Assembly (NCBI GenBank): GCA_000437315.1
Contig: FR899380.1
Span: forward strand, 1-21,100
Reading direction: 5' to 3'
Origin: Mycoplasma sp. CAG:472
GTDB lineage: Bacteria > Bacillota_I > Bacilli_A > RF39 > UBA660
DNA: 21,100 nt
Positions 14,108-21,070 of the stretch are shown in pieces. The notes beneath the pieces are model-generated. The model searched no databases and was not told the DNA's origin. It saw nothing but the letters and a program-made list of their open reading frames with translations. Position 1 is the stretch's first letter. Every line of letters begins with the position of its first letter. The position numbers and the translations under genes were made by a program.

Positions 14108-14882
14108 TGCTGGTACTTTTTCTCCTTATGACTTTTCTATTGCTGGTAATTCTAATTTACCTAATGAACAATGGGTTGTTAATGGTTCTACTAAAATTTT
14201 AACTGTTGCTACTTCAATGCAAGAAAATAATTTAAATATTAATGAGCGTAATTATATTGAAGTTTTGGCTTGTGTTGCCGGTGGTAATAATTGGGGCTCT
14301 TATATTTCTAATGATTCTTTAAATGGTGCATTACAAAATGGTAATGTTAATTATTTATCTACTGGTATTAGTTGCAATACTACTAGTCAATCTTATGGTG
14401 GTAAATTTGGTAAATTTTATTTTAAAGTATATAAATGGGCTATTCCTAGTGGTCAAGATGTATATGAGGTTTCTTCTTATTGGAAATTTTGGTCTAATGA
14501 AGCTTCTTTATTAATTGATATTCGTGATATTAAAGTTACTGATTCTGATAATTTTTATAATGATTCTTTACTTGTTTCACAAGGTAAAGGTCAAGATACT
14601 ATTATTTCACAAAATGATACAATTATTAATACTGATATTTCTGATAATGATAAGCATTTACCTAGTAAAGGTAGTTTTGAAGATTTTAAAGAGGCTGAAA
14701 AAAATTTAACTGATAAAGTTAAAGAGGCTGATACAAGTGTTTTATCTATTGGTATTGACACTACTTCTAGTTCTTGGGTATGGGATACATTAACTTCTCT
14801 GATTAAGTCTAATACTATTATTTTCGGTATGTTTATTGCTATTTTATCTATTGGAGTTATTAAACTCGGTTTGGGGAGGTAA
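14034..14882 (+). CDS. Exported, C-terminally anchored phage protein (pIII/adsorption-like)
   Basis: The 282-residue product has a signal peptide (positive start SKRK, hydrophobic core, likely cleavage at VNA-GT around residue 26). It has a long Asn/Ser/Tyr-rich external region with three cysteines (LACVAG, GISCNT), a region after residue 190 of Asp/Asn/Ser-rich linker, and a single membrane segment near the end (TIIFGMFIAILSIGVIKLGLGR). This is the plan of pIII-type host-recognition and virion-release proteins, which lie next to the assembly ATPase in other filamentous phages. The domain sequence itself is unfamiliar. GGAAGGTG precedes the ATG inside the Zot gene. Confidence 0.75.
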   Translation: MNSKRKIFILGLISLLLTFLIKNVNAGTFSPYDFSIAGNSNLPNEQWVVNGSTKILTVATSMQENNLNINERNYIEVLACVAGGNNWGSYISNDSLNGALQNGNVNYLSTGISCNTTSQSYGGKFGKFYFKVYKWAIPSGQDVYEVSSYWKFWSNEASLLIDIRDIKVTDSDNFYNDSLLVSQGKGQDTIISQNDTIINTDISDNDKHLPSKGSFEDFKEAEKNLTDKVKEADTSVLSIGIDTTSSSWVWDTLTSLIKSNTIIFGMFIAILSIGVIKLGLGR

Positions 14883-14887
14883 TTTAA

Positions 14888-15127
14888 TTGAAAGCTATTG
14901 TTAGTGGTTTTTCTACTATTATTAATATTTTTAAAATGTTTTTTGACATTATTATGTCTATTTTCGAGACTCTTGCTATGGTTTTGAGATATTTATTTAC
15001 GATTGTATCTTTAGCCTTTGAAGTTATTGTTTCTTTTCCGTCTTGGCTCAAGGCCTTTGCTGTTATTACTTTAAGTATCTCAATTTGTTATATCATTATT
15101 GGTAGAAATGCGGGTAAGAGTGATTAA
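14888..15127 (+). CDS. Phage membrane protein, 79 residues (minor coat-like)
   Basis: A TTG start follows a GGGGAGG site by seven bases. The product has two or three hydrophobic segments (IFKMFFDIIMSIFETLAMVLRYLF split by few charges, then FAVITLSISICYIIIG). Position between the adsorption protein and the next small membrane protein matches the place of pVI-type minor coat genes. Function by position only. Confidence 0.65.
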   Translation: MKAIVSGFSTIINIFKMFFDIIMSIFETLAMVLRYLFTIVSLAFEVIVSFPSWLKAFAVITLSISICYIIIGRNAGKSD

Positions 15128-15129
15128 TT

Positions 15130-15375
15130 ATGGACATTAGTAATTTTATGAGTTGGTTTATAACTCAAGTTGTTAATATTTTTAAATGGTTTTATAATTT
15201 GCTTGATTCTATTACTTTTGGTGGAACTTCTTTGCTAAAAGTCTTGGTAACTATTGTTATTCTTGTTCCTTTAATATCGGTTGTTCTTACTATTAATCAA
15301 AATGTTAATGTCATTGGTAATCGTTCAGAGCGAATTAGAAATAAGAAAGAGAGGGTTGACCATGCAAAGAAGTAA
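15130..15375 (+). CDS. Phage membrane protein, 81 residues (minor coat-like)
   Basis: The ATG comes two bases after the previous stop. The product has an N-terminal amphipathic part (FITQVVNIFKWFYNLLD), a strong membrane span (LLKVLVTIVILVPLISVVL) and a basic tail (RSERIRNKKERVDHAKK). The tail could bind DNA or the assembly ATPase (inference). It overlaps the next gene by 14 bases. Confidence 0.65.
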   Translation: MDISNFMSWFITQVVNIFKWFYNLLDSITFGGTSLLKVLVTIVILVPLISVVLTINQNVNVIGNRSERIRNKKERVDHAKK

Positions 15376-15868
15376 ATATTTTATTGTTTTTGCTATTTTA
15401 TGTAGTCTTTTTTTAATGAAAAGTGTTAATGCTAGTACTTATACGCCTACAGGTAATTTACTATCTCAAAATAACTATGTTACTAGTTTAATTGATATGG
15501 CTTATAATGATTCTTCAAATTTTTTAACTAAAAAGTATGCTATTTTTCAAGTTGATTATGATTATTATTTAGTTTTTTCTGATAATTATTCTATTGCTAA
15601 TAATTCTATTATATTTACAAATTCTACTATTTACTTAGCACATAGGTCTAATGAAAGTTATAACTATTATTATAATTATTCTAAATTTAATGAATCTGAT
15701 ACTACTGTAAATTTATCTTATATTGTTTTCAGTAATGTAAATGCTACTAATACTATTAATTCTAGTTATTTTTCTGATTATAAGTTTAATTACAATATAA
15801 CTAATCTGTGTATTTTTGTACTTGCTTTATTATTTGCTATTTTTGTTACTAAAGAAAGGAGTTTTTAA
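15362..15868 (+). CDS. Second exported, C-terminally anchored phage protein
   Basis: The ATG at 15362 (GAGAGGG upstream) gives 168 residues with a typical signal peptide and a cleavage site near SVNA-ST; an earlier in-frame start at 15281 lacks this. The mature part is Tyr/Asn/Ser-rich and has a membrane span near the end (LCIFVLALLFAIFV) with a basic stop sequence. Its signal region and first mature residues (KSVNASTYTP) echo those of the 282-residue protein (KNVNAGTFSP), pointing to a shared origin or shared processing. It may be a second receptor-binding or virion-end protein. It overlaps the next gene by one base. Confidence 0.7.
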   Translation: MQRSKYFIVFAILCSLFLMKSVNASTYTPTGNLLSQNNYVTSLIDMAYNDSSNFLTKKYAIFQVDYDYYLVFSDNYSIANNSIIFTNSTIYLAHRSNESYNYYYNYSKFNESDTTVNLSYIVFSNVNATNTINSSYFSDYKFNYNITNLCIFVLALLFAIFVTKERSF

Positions 15869-16008
15869 TGAATTTAGAAGAAATTGCTAGTTCTATGTTA
15901 ACTGGTGAACCTGTTCATGATGGTCTTGTTATTGGTGTTGTATTCATTTGTTTTTATGTTTTTTATTCTGCTATTTTTGGTGGTTTATTTAGTATTTTTA
16001 AAAAATAA
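15868..16008 (+). CDS. Phage small membrane protein, 46 residues
   Basis: AAAGGAG precedes the ATG, which overlaps the previous stop (TAATG). The product has an acidic N-terminus (NLEEIASSMLTGEPVHDG), one membrane span (VIGVVFICFYVFYSAIFGG) and a lysine-ended tail, similar in design to a coat protein. It is the last structural-type gene before the replication origin. Confidence 0.65.
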   Translation: MNLEEIASSMLTGEPVHDGLVIGVVFICFYVFYSAIFGGLFSIFKK

Positions 16009-16018
16009 TATTTTAAAT

Positions 16019-16053
16019 CACCATTGGGGGCGTACTACGACCCCCCAATGGTG
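16019..16053 (+). other. dso: Double-strand origin (nick hairpin) for rolling-circle replication
   Basis: A perfect 12-bp inverted repeat (CACCATTGGGGG/CCCCCAATGGTG) presents an 11-nt loop containing TACTACGAC. TACTACG/AC is the nick sequence of the pMV158/pE194 plasmid family, cut by Rep between G16039 and A16040. It lies 35 bases upstream of the Rep_2-type gene. Just behind it GTGAAAT is repeated in tandem (16053-16066), a possible Rep contact site. Confidence 0.88.
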
Positions 16054-16088
16054 TGAAATGTGAAATTTGATTTTTAGGAGGTAATTTT

Positions 16089-16658
16089 ATGATTAAAAAA
16101 AGAAATTGGGGTGCGGTTATTTATCCGGAATCTGCTCCGGTAGATTGGATTGATATTTTAAAAATTAAGGGTATTACATTTGCAGTAAGTCCTTTACACG
16201 ATAAAGATTTAGATAATGGTTCTAATGGTACTCAACTTAAAAAGGCTCATTATCACATTATTATGTGTTTTGATGGTCCTGTTACTGATAAGACTGTTAA
16301 TGATTTATTACATAGTTTAAATCAACCTATTGGTATTCCGTTGGAATCGGTTCGAGGGTATTATAGATATTTTACTCATAAAGATAATCCAGAAAAATAT
16401 CAATATGATGAAAAAGAAATTAGATTATTCAATGGTTTCGATGTTTCTGATGTTCTTAATGGTTTTGAAGTTTATCAGCATATGAAAGAAATTCAGAATT
16501 TAATTATTGAAAATGATATTATTGAGTACTGTGATTTAATCGATTATCTACTGATAAACGATTATGGTGAACTCTGGAATGTTGCTTGCTCTCATACTTT
16601 ATTCTTTAATTCTTATATCACTTCAAAGCGACACGCTTATGAAAAATCATTGAAATAA
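16089..16658 (+). CDS. rep: Rolling-circle replication initiator, Rep_2 (pMV158 RepB-like) HUH protein
   Basis: This 189-residue protein is near the usual size of RepB (about 210). Its first 110 residues match the HUH endonuclease domain: WGAVIYPESAP, the metal-site segment SPLHDKDLD (His37, Asp40), HYHIIM with His54 and His56, and YYRYFTHKDNPEKYQY with the candidate nicking tyrosine among Tyr91, Tyr92 and Tyr94. The C-terminal part is helical and may help oligomerise. It nicks the origin just upstream, attaches to the 5' end and starts rolling-circle synthesis, giving the single strands that would be packaged. A perfect AGGAGG site precedes the ATG. This Rep family is best known from plasmids of Gram-positive bacteria. 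Confidence 0.9.
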   Translation: MIKKRNWGAVIYPESAPVDWIDILKIKGITFAVSPLHDKDLDNGSNGTQLKKAHYHIIMCFDGPVTDKTVNDLLHSLNQPIGIPLESVRGYYRYFTHKDNPEKYQYDEKEIRLFNGFDVSDVLNGFEVYQHMKEIQNLIIENDIIEYCDLIDYLLINDYGELWNVACSHTLFFNSYITSKRHAYEKSLK

Positions 16659-16702
16659 TGTTTAATTTATGTTATATTCTAATTATGTAAGGTAGGTGAT
16701 AA

Positions 16703-16730
16703 TTGACTTTTACTAAAAAATCTTTATAAT
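16703..16730 (+). promoter_or_regulatory. Promoter of the integrase gene
   Basis: TTGACT at 16703-16708 and a perfect TATAAT at 16725-16730 with a 16-bp spacer, 23 bases before the integrase ATG. It is the best promoter in the prophage and lets the integrase be made independently. Confidence 0.75.
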
Positions 16731-16753
16731 AGTTCGCCAAGAGGTGAATTTAA

Positions 16754-17659
16754 ATGAATTTCGAAGTCGCATTCGAAGAATGGAAAATCTATGCTTCAAA
16801 ACGGCATAAAAAACAAAGTTTTGATACACTTTCAAAGAAAACTTTTAAATTTATTTTACCCTATTTTAAAGGTAAAGACATTTTTTCTATTACAAAGGTT
16901 GATTACATTAATTGGCAAAATACCATTTTAGAATTTAATTTCAAAAATAGTTACAATCAGTTATTACATTCTTGTTTCTGTCAATTTTTAAGTTTTTGCC
17001 AATTGTATTATGATTTGGAACTTAATGTTGCTAAAATTGTTGGTGGCTTTCCGAAACATAATGAGGAAAAAAATACTGATTATTATACTTTATCAGAGTT
17101 TAAAAAATTTATTAAATGCGTTGATAATGTTGTTTATAAACAATTTTTTACTTTATTATTTTTTACAGGTTTAAGACCTAGTGAAGCAATGGCACTGCGT
17201 TTTATCGATTTAGAGAATGGTTTTCTATATGTTCGTCATAATATTCAAAGAAAAGGTAAAAGGCTTCTAGATACGCCTAAAAATAGTTCTAGTATTAGAA
17301 AAATTATGTTAGATCGTAAATTATTTAGGGATTTAATGAAATTAAAAAAAGTTTATTTTGCAAGTTATAATAACTTTAATGATAATTTCTTTGTTTTTGG
17401 TGGTGAAAAGCCACTTGCTCCTACTAGTATTGATAGGTATAAAAAGAAAGCTTGTGATAAGGCAAATATAAGGCCTATTACTCAACATCAATTTAGACAT
17501 AGTCACGCAACTTTACTTGTTGATAATGGGTTTCCTATTACCACAGTTTCTAAACGATTAGGGCATAGTAAAGTTAGTACTACACTTGATTATTATGTAC
17601 ATAATTCTTCAGCTAACGAAAAAAGAGTGGTCGCAACACTCAATTTTCTTAGGTTTTGA
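16754..17659 (+). CDS. int: Tyrosine site-specific integrase
   Basis: The 301-residue protein has an N-terminal SAM-like DNA-binding domain (about 1-100) and a C-terminal catalytic domain with the full set of active residues: Arg141 in TGLRPSEAMAL, Lys176 in the beta-hairpin region (DTPKNSSSIRK), HQFRH with His245 and Arg248, LGHS with His271, and the nucleophile Tyr281 in DYYVH. It should recombine the phage circle with tRNA-His. AGAGGTGA precedes the ATG. It ends in TGA 54 bases from attR, the normal place for a tRNA-targeting integrase. No separate excisionase is recognised. Confidence 0.92.
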   Translation: MNFEVAFEEWKIYASKRHKKQSFDTLSKKTFKFILPYFKGKDIFSITKVDYINWQNTILEFNFKNSYNQLLHSCFCQFLSFCQLYYDLELNVAKIVGGFPKHNEEKNTDYYTLSEFKKFIKCVDNVVYKQFFTLLFFTGLRPSEAMALRFIDLENGFLYVRHNIQRKGKRLLDTPKNSSSIRKIMLDRKLFRDLMKLKKVYFASYNNFNDNFFVFGGEKPLAPTSIDRYKKKACDKANIRPITQHQFRHSHATLLVDNGFPITTVSKRLGHSKVSTTLDYYVHNSSANEKRVVATLNFLRF

Positions 17660-17668
17660 TACCTATTC

Positions 17669-17706
17669 AAAAAAAACTTTCTATTTAAACTATATCTAGT
17701 TTAAAT
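17669..17706 (-). terminator. Phage-carried terminator downstream of tRNA-His
   Basis: A 10-bp perfect stem (ATTTAAACTA/TAGTTTAAAT, loop of 4) starts seven bases from attR; on the minus strand it is followed by AGAAAG and eight Ts. It can stop transcripts of tRNA-His in place of the host terminator that was pushed away. On the plus strand it may also serve the integrase gene weakly. Confidence 0.65.
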
Positions 17707-17712
17707 CTTATT

Positions 17713-17729
17713 TGGGGCGAAATAAGGGA
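17713..17729. repeat. attR: attR: right 17-bp attachment repeat inside tRNA-His
   Basis: Exact match to 11386-11402. It is the last 17 bases of the tRNA gene, so integration leaves a complete tRNA-His. Confidence 0.9.
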
Positions 17730-17789
17730 GTCGAACCCTTGCATAATAGAGCCACAATCTACCGTGTTAACCACTTCACCAATTCCGCC
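17713..17789 (-). tRNA. trnH: tRNA-His (GUG)
   Basis: The minus strand folds as a tRNA: acceptor GCGGAAT with ATTTCGC, an encoded extra G at position -1 paired with C73 (the histidine identity element), anticodon loop TTGTGGC giving GUG, T arm AAGGG/CCCTT around TTCGACT, and an encoded CCA. It is the integration target of the prophage. A possible promoter (TTGCCA, 17 bp, TAGTAT, 17832-17804) lies upstream on the minus strand. Confidence 0.95.
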
Positions 17790-17841
17790 ATAAGATATAT
17801 ACTATACTACCAAAAAAAAAGGCATTTGGCAAGCACTTTTG

Positions 17842-18465
17842 CTAAATTAATCCCTCTTTTTCGATTAAATCTCTCATTTTTATCTTTATTCTTTTTATTG
17901 CATTATCAATTTGTTTTGGTGATTTACCCATAATTTTTGCTATTTCATTATATGAAAAATTATTTACCATATAATTAAAGACAGTATACTCAAATTCAGA
18001 TAAATTATTTTTCGCAAGCATATAGATTTTATTGGAATTTTCTTTTTCCATTAAACTATGTAAAGGATTTGATTTATTTTCATCAGATAAAAGATTTTTG
18101 GGTGTTATATTATCATCACTAACTAAAAAGTCTAGTGATAAAGATTCATTTATTGTTTGTTGCTTTCCACTCATGGCATGCCTTATATAATTTAAAAGTC
18201 TTCGTTCAATACATACATATAAAAATGTTTTTAATGATGCATATTTAGTCGAGGTAAACGAATGAATTCCATCACTAAAAGCATATAAAGCCTCACATTT
18301 TATTTCATCATAATTAATTCTATAATATCTAATTGCTCTTTGATACTTTTTTATTAATATATCAACTAAATAAGAATATTTATCATAAATAATATTTCTA
18401 ACATTTTCATCATTTTCCTCGAGCAAAGTTATAAGTTCTACATCATCAATATCATTGTAATCCAT
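17842..18465 (-). CDS. RNA polymerase sigma factor, SigH-like
   Basis: The 207-residue protein has sigma-70 region 2 (about 24-110: YDKYSYLVDILIKKYQ, then ALYAFSDGIHSF, then LKTFLYVCIERRLLNYIRH) and region 4 (about 150-205: LSEFEYTVFNYMV, then SYNEIAKIMGKSPKQIDNAIKRIK). The KQIDNAIKR block and a length near 210 resemble SigH/Spo0H. It directly follows rlmB, as sigH does (with yacP between) in Bacillus and relatives. SigH drives stationary-phase, competence and sporulation genes in Bacillus; here the regulon is unknown. It overlaps rlmB by one base. A hairpin followed by nine Ts ends it before tRNA-His. Confidence 0.82.
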   Translation of the reverse strand: MDYNDIDDVELITLLEENDENVRNIIYDKYSYLVDILIKKYQRAIRYYRINYDEIKCEALYAFSDGIHSFTSTKYASLKTFLYVCIERRLLNYIRHAMSGKQQTINESLSLDFLVSDDNITPKNLLSDENKSNPLHSLMEKENSNKIYMLAKNNLSEFEYTVFNYMVNNFSYNEIAKIMGKSPKQIDNAIKRIKIKMRDLIEKEGLI

Positions 18466-19124
18466 TAATCATCCATCCTATATATTAGTATTCCTGCAGA
18501 AACTGAGGCATTTAAACTATTAATTTTTCCCTTCATTGGTATTCCTACGACAACATCACTATTTTTCTTAACTCCAGAACTTATTCCTAAACCTTCATTA
18601 CCAATAACTAATACTTTCTTATTAGCATAAGATACTTTTCGATAATCTTCTCCATCCATATCTGCACAATATACAAAATAATTCATTTCTTTTAACTTGT
18701 TAATTGTATTTATTAAATTTGTTACCATTACAATTTTAACATTATCAATAGCACCCTCACTTGTTTTATAAACAGTATCATTTACTAGAACACTCCTGTC
18801 TTTTGGGATAATAATAGTTTTGATACCTTTACTCTCGCAAGTTCTAATTATAGCACCAAAATTGTGGGGATCAGTTAAGTGATCAAGCATAACAATAAAA
18901 TCACCTTCAATATCATCAAAAGTGTAATATGAATAATCAAAAATATCTAAAACAATGCCTTGATGAACACCACCAACCATTTTATCAAGTCTATTTTTAT
19001 CAACATATTCATATTTAATGTTATTTTCTTTTAAATATGCCATATAATCATTTCTTGAAATATAAGCCTTCTTTATTTTACTTCTATCAATTTCATATAA
19101 AACATTTTTGCCATAAACTAGCAT
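18465..19124 (-). CDS. rlmB: 23S rRNA (guanosine-2'-O)-methyltransferase, RlmB/TrmH family
   Basis: The start at 19124 has an AAGGAAGTG site; an upstream ATG at 19145 has none. The 219-residue product begins VYGKNVLYEI, the substrate-binding N-terminal domain of RlmB. It continues into the SPOUT knot domain with LDHLTDPHNFGAIIRTCE, VIGNEGLGIS and IPMKGKINSLNASVSAGI, the three TrmH family motifs. The enzyme methylates a ribose in 23S rRNA (G2251 in E. coli). It is slightly shorter than E. coli RlmB. It lies in an operon with the SigH-like gene. Confidence 0.9.
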   Translation of the reverse strand: MLVYGKNVLYEIDRSKIKKAYISRNDYMAYLKENNIKYEYVDKNRLDKMVGGVHQGIVLDIFDYSYYTFDDIEGDFIVMLDHLTDPHNFGAIIRTCESKGIKTIIIPKDRSVLVNDTVYKTSEGAIDNVKIVMVTNLINTINKLKEMNYFVYCADMDGEDYRKVSYANKKVLVIGNEGLGISSGVKKNSDVVVGIPMKGKINSLNASVSAGILIYRMDD

Positions 19125-19163
19125 AAGATCACTTCCTTTTGCCATTTAATTATATCATATCTT

Positions 19164-19874
19164 TTATTTTTTTGTATAAATTCTTTGCATATTTATTTCC
19201 ATATTATTACTTTCTGGATTAAAATTTGCTAGGTAATATAGTTCTCCGAAATCAGAAATTGTATAATACATTGAATCTTTACCATTATCAAAATGAATGG
19301 GTACTCCAGTCCAATTTTCTAAATTATATTCTGTATCATCCACTAAAACATCTGTATTATTTACAGCTAATTTAGGTGTATGAACTTGATTAAATTTTTT
19401 AGAAATATCTCCGATGTTTTTTTCAATAAATATACATTTTTTATGCATTTCACTTACTGAATTAACTGCAGAGTATATTGCAGGATTAAAAATAACACTT
19501 TCTTGAAACAATTTAATAAATGATACTGCTTCATTTATTTCATTAGAAATATTTAATAAATAATCCCAGTCCATACTTTTAAAAAAATTTTCTACAACTT
19601 TTTCATCTTCAACATTAAATTTACTGTGCAAATTTATATCTATGCCATGTAACCTTAAAAGTAAATATGAACAGTGCCTCATAGTATCCTTAATGACGCC
19701 ATCAAAATCAAAATAAATATCTAATTTATTTATATTACTATATAATATTTTATAATACTCATTTAACAATTTAATCTTTTCAAGTTTTTCCTTTATACTA
19801 GATTTTTTATATTTATCATAAGATAAAATATTTAAATTTTTTGTATCCATTAAAAGTTCTTGTATTTTGTCCAT
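19164..19874 (-). CDS. HAD-superfamily protein, possible 5'-nucleotidase-like
   Basis: The 236-residue product has about 50 helical residues, then the HAD motif I YFDFDGVIKDT (Asp56, Asp58) and a late motif IV TDVLVDDTEYNL (Asp179, Asp180) with a following NW. The middle part is an insertion or cap domain. The pattern resembles 5'(3')-deoxyribonucleotidases, but substrate assignment would be guesswork. A GGGAGG site precedes the ATG. It lies 39 bases upstream of rlmB in the same direction and may share a transcript. Confidence 0.7.
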   Translation of the reverse strand: MDKIQELLMDTKNLNILSYDKYKKSSIKEKLEKIKLLNEYYKILYSNINKLDIYFDFDGVIKDTMRHCSYLLLRLHGIDINLHSKFNVEDEKVVENFFKSMDWDYLLNISNEINEAVSFIKLFQESVIFNPAIYSAVNSVSEMHKKCIFIEKNIGDISKKFNQVHTPKLAVNNTDVLVDDTEYNLENWTGVPIHFDNGKDSMYYTISDFGELYYLANFNPESNNMEINMQRIYTKK

Positions 19875-19946
19875 AAAACCTCCCTGATAATAAATATTCT
19901 ATCATAAATAATGTACAAAATATATAAAAAGTTAAACTTATGCATT

Positions 19947-19968
19947 AAAAAACCCTGATATTCAGGGT
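19947..19968 (-). terminator. Terminator of tRNA-Thr
   Basis: On the minus strand ACCCTGA and TCAGGGT form a 7-bp stem with a 3-nt loop, followed by six Ts. It lies 14 bases beyond the tRNA end. Confidence 0.85.
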
Positions 19969-19982
19969 AATTACTATAATAA

Positions 19983-20058
19983 TGGTGCTGGGGACAAGGA
20001 TCGAACTTATGACCTATGCGTTACGAGTGCATTGCTCTACCAACTGAGCTACCCCAGC
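19983..20058 (-). tRNA. trnT: tRNA-Thr (CGU)
   Basis: On the minus strand: acceptor GCTGGGG/CCCCAGC with discriminator A and encoded CCA, D arm GCTC/GAGC, anticodon loop CTCGTAA giving CGU, T arm ATAAG/CTTGT. The base pair closing the anticodon loop is an A-C mismatch, which slightly weakens that stem. CGU reads ACG, a rare codon in such AT-rich DNA. Confidence 0.9.
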
Positions 20059-20131
20059 AACTAATATTATTATACCCTATATTGTTTTTTTATACAAGTT
20101 TTTTTGGTAAAATAATAATGGTGATGAAAAA

Positions 20132-21049
20132 ATGTTTAAATATACCTTAGATAACAAAAGATATCATACATTCAATTACTTCTTAAGAAACAAGTTTGGT
20201 TGTAAAGTATTTAAGGTTCCCCTAGATGCTCATGCAACCTGTCCAAATAAAATAAATGGAGGATGTATATTTTGTAAAGATAATAGCAAATCTAATATTA
20301 CAAATGAAAATAACGATATTATAACCCAATTTAATGAGGAGATTAAATTGTTAAATAAAAAATGGCCTAATGCTAAACATATAGCGTACCTTCAAACAGG
20401 AAGTAATACATATATGAATATTGATAAATTTAAAAATATTGTTGAAAGTTTGTTAAAACAAGATAATGTTGTTGGAATTTCAATAGCTACAAGACCTGAT
20501 GTTATTAGTGATGAGTACTATAATTATTTTGAAAAGCTTAATAAAAAAACATTTTTAACCGTAGAACTTGGACTTCAAAGTAGTAATGAAAATACTCTTA
20601 AACTAATAAATCGTGGCCATGATACTAAATCATTTGAAAATGCAGTAAATAAACTACATAAATTAAATATATTTGTTGTCGCACATATAATTAATGGACT
20701 TCCGTATGAAACGAAGGAAGATATGCTTAATACAGTAAAATTTTTAAATAATTTAAAAGTAGATGCTGTAAAAATACATATGCTACATATTTTGAAAGGA
20801 ACTAAAATAGAAAATTTATATGAAAAAGATAAGTTTCATATATTAAGTAAAGAAGAATATATTGATATTGTTATAAATCAGCTTGAACTATTAGATGAAA
20901 AAATCGTTATTGAAAGAATAACCGGTGATCCTATAAAAGATGATTTAATAACACCTTTGTGGCTTACTAAAAAATTTTGTTTATTAAATGACATTGATAA
21001 AGAAATGGTTAAAAGAGATACTTATCAAGGCAAAAAAAATAATAATTAG
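20132..21049 (+). CDS. Radical SAM protein, YhcC family
   Basis: The 305-residue product starts with MFKYTLDNKRYHTFNYFLRNKFG, the YhcC family N-terminus. It carries the iron-sulfur cysteines Cys37, Cys45 and Cys48 (CPNKINGGCIFC), then the radical SAM core with YLQTGSNTY, ISIATRPDV, TVELGLQSSNENTLKLINRGH, INGLPYETKEDM and KIHMLHILKGTKIE. The family binds a [4Fe-4S] cluster and S-adenosylmethionine; its substrate is not firmly established. A GGTGATG site precedes the ATG. The gene is alone on the plus strand and ends at a terminator. Confidence 0.9.
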   Translation: MFKYTLDNKRYHTFNYFLRNKFGCKVFKVPLDAHATCPNKINGGCIFCKDNSKSNITNENNDIITQFNEEIKLLNKKWPNAKHIAYLQTGSNTYMNIDKFKNIVESLLKQDNVVGISIATRPDVISDEYYNYFEKLNKKTFLTVELGLQSSNENTLKLINRGHDTKSFENAVNKLHKLNIFVVAHIINGLPYETKEDMLNTVKFLNNLKVDAVKIHMLHILKGTKIENLYEKDKFHILSKEEYIDIVINQLELLDEKIVIERITGDPIKDDLITPLWLTKKFCLLNDIDKEMVKRDTYQGKKNNN

Positions 21050-21070
21050 ATAAAATTCTAATTATTTTTT
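21041..21070 (+). terminator. Terminator of the YhcC-like gene
   Basis: AATAATTAGA and TCTAATTATT form a 10-bp stem with a 6-nt loop, followed by a T-run. The stop codon of the gene lies in the 5' arm. Confidence 0.8.

Larger units (their letters stand above)
11386..17729 (+). mobile_element. Inovirus-like (filamentous phage) prophage integrated in tRNA-His
   Basis: The element is about 6.3 kb and bounded by a 17-bp direct repeat identical to the tRNA-His 3' end. All genes point one way, most are tiny, and many encode single-membrane-span proteins. The diagnostic set is a Zot-type ATPase, a 59-residue hydrophobic coat protein followed by a terminator, exported C-terminally anchored proteins before and after small membrane proteins, a rolling-circle Rep with its origin, and a tyrosine integrase beside attR. 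The sense strand is rich in T, unlike the A-rich host genes, as expected for a ssDNA phage. No secretin gene is present, as expected for a host without an outer membrane. No gene is visibly broken, so it may be active. Confidence 0.9.

Noticed and set aside
14323..14709. Two plus-strand open frames of 63 and 64 codons
   Set aside because: They are shadows of the 282-residue exported protein, consisting mostly of Leu/Ile from T-rich DNA, without their own ribosome binding sites.
16019..16053. The GC-rich hairpin as a transcription terminator
   Set aside because: No T-run follows, and the loop carries the Rep nick sequence next to a Rep gene.
11386..17729. A simple integrated pMV158-type plasmid
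   Set aside because: The Zot ATPase, coat protein with terminator and exported anchored proteins indicate a filamentous phage.
17712..17933. 73-codon plus-strand open frame after the integrase
   Set aside because: It runs antisense through tRNA-His and the end of the sigma factor gene.
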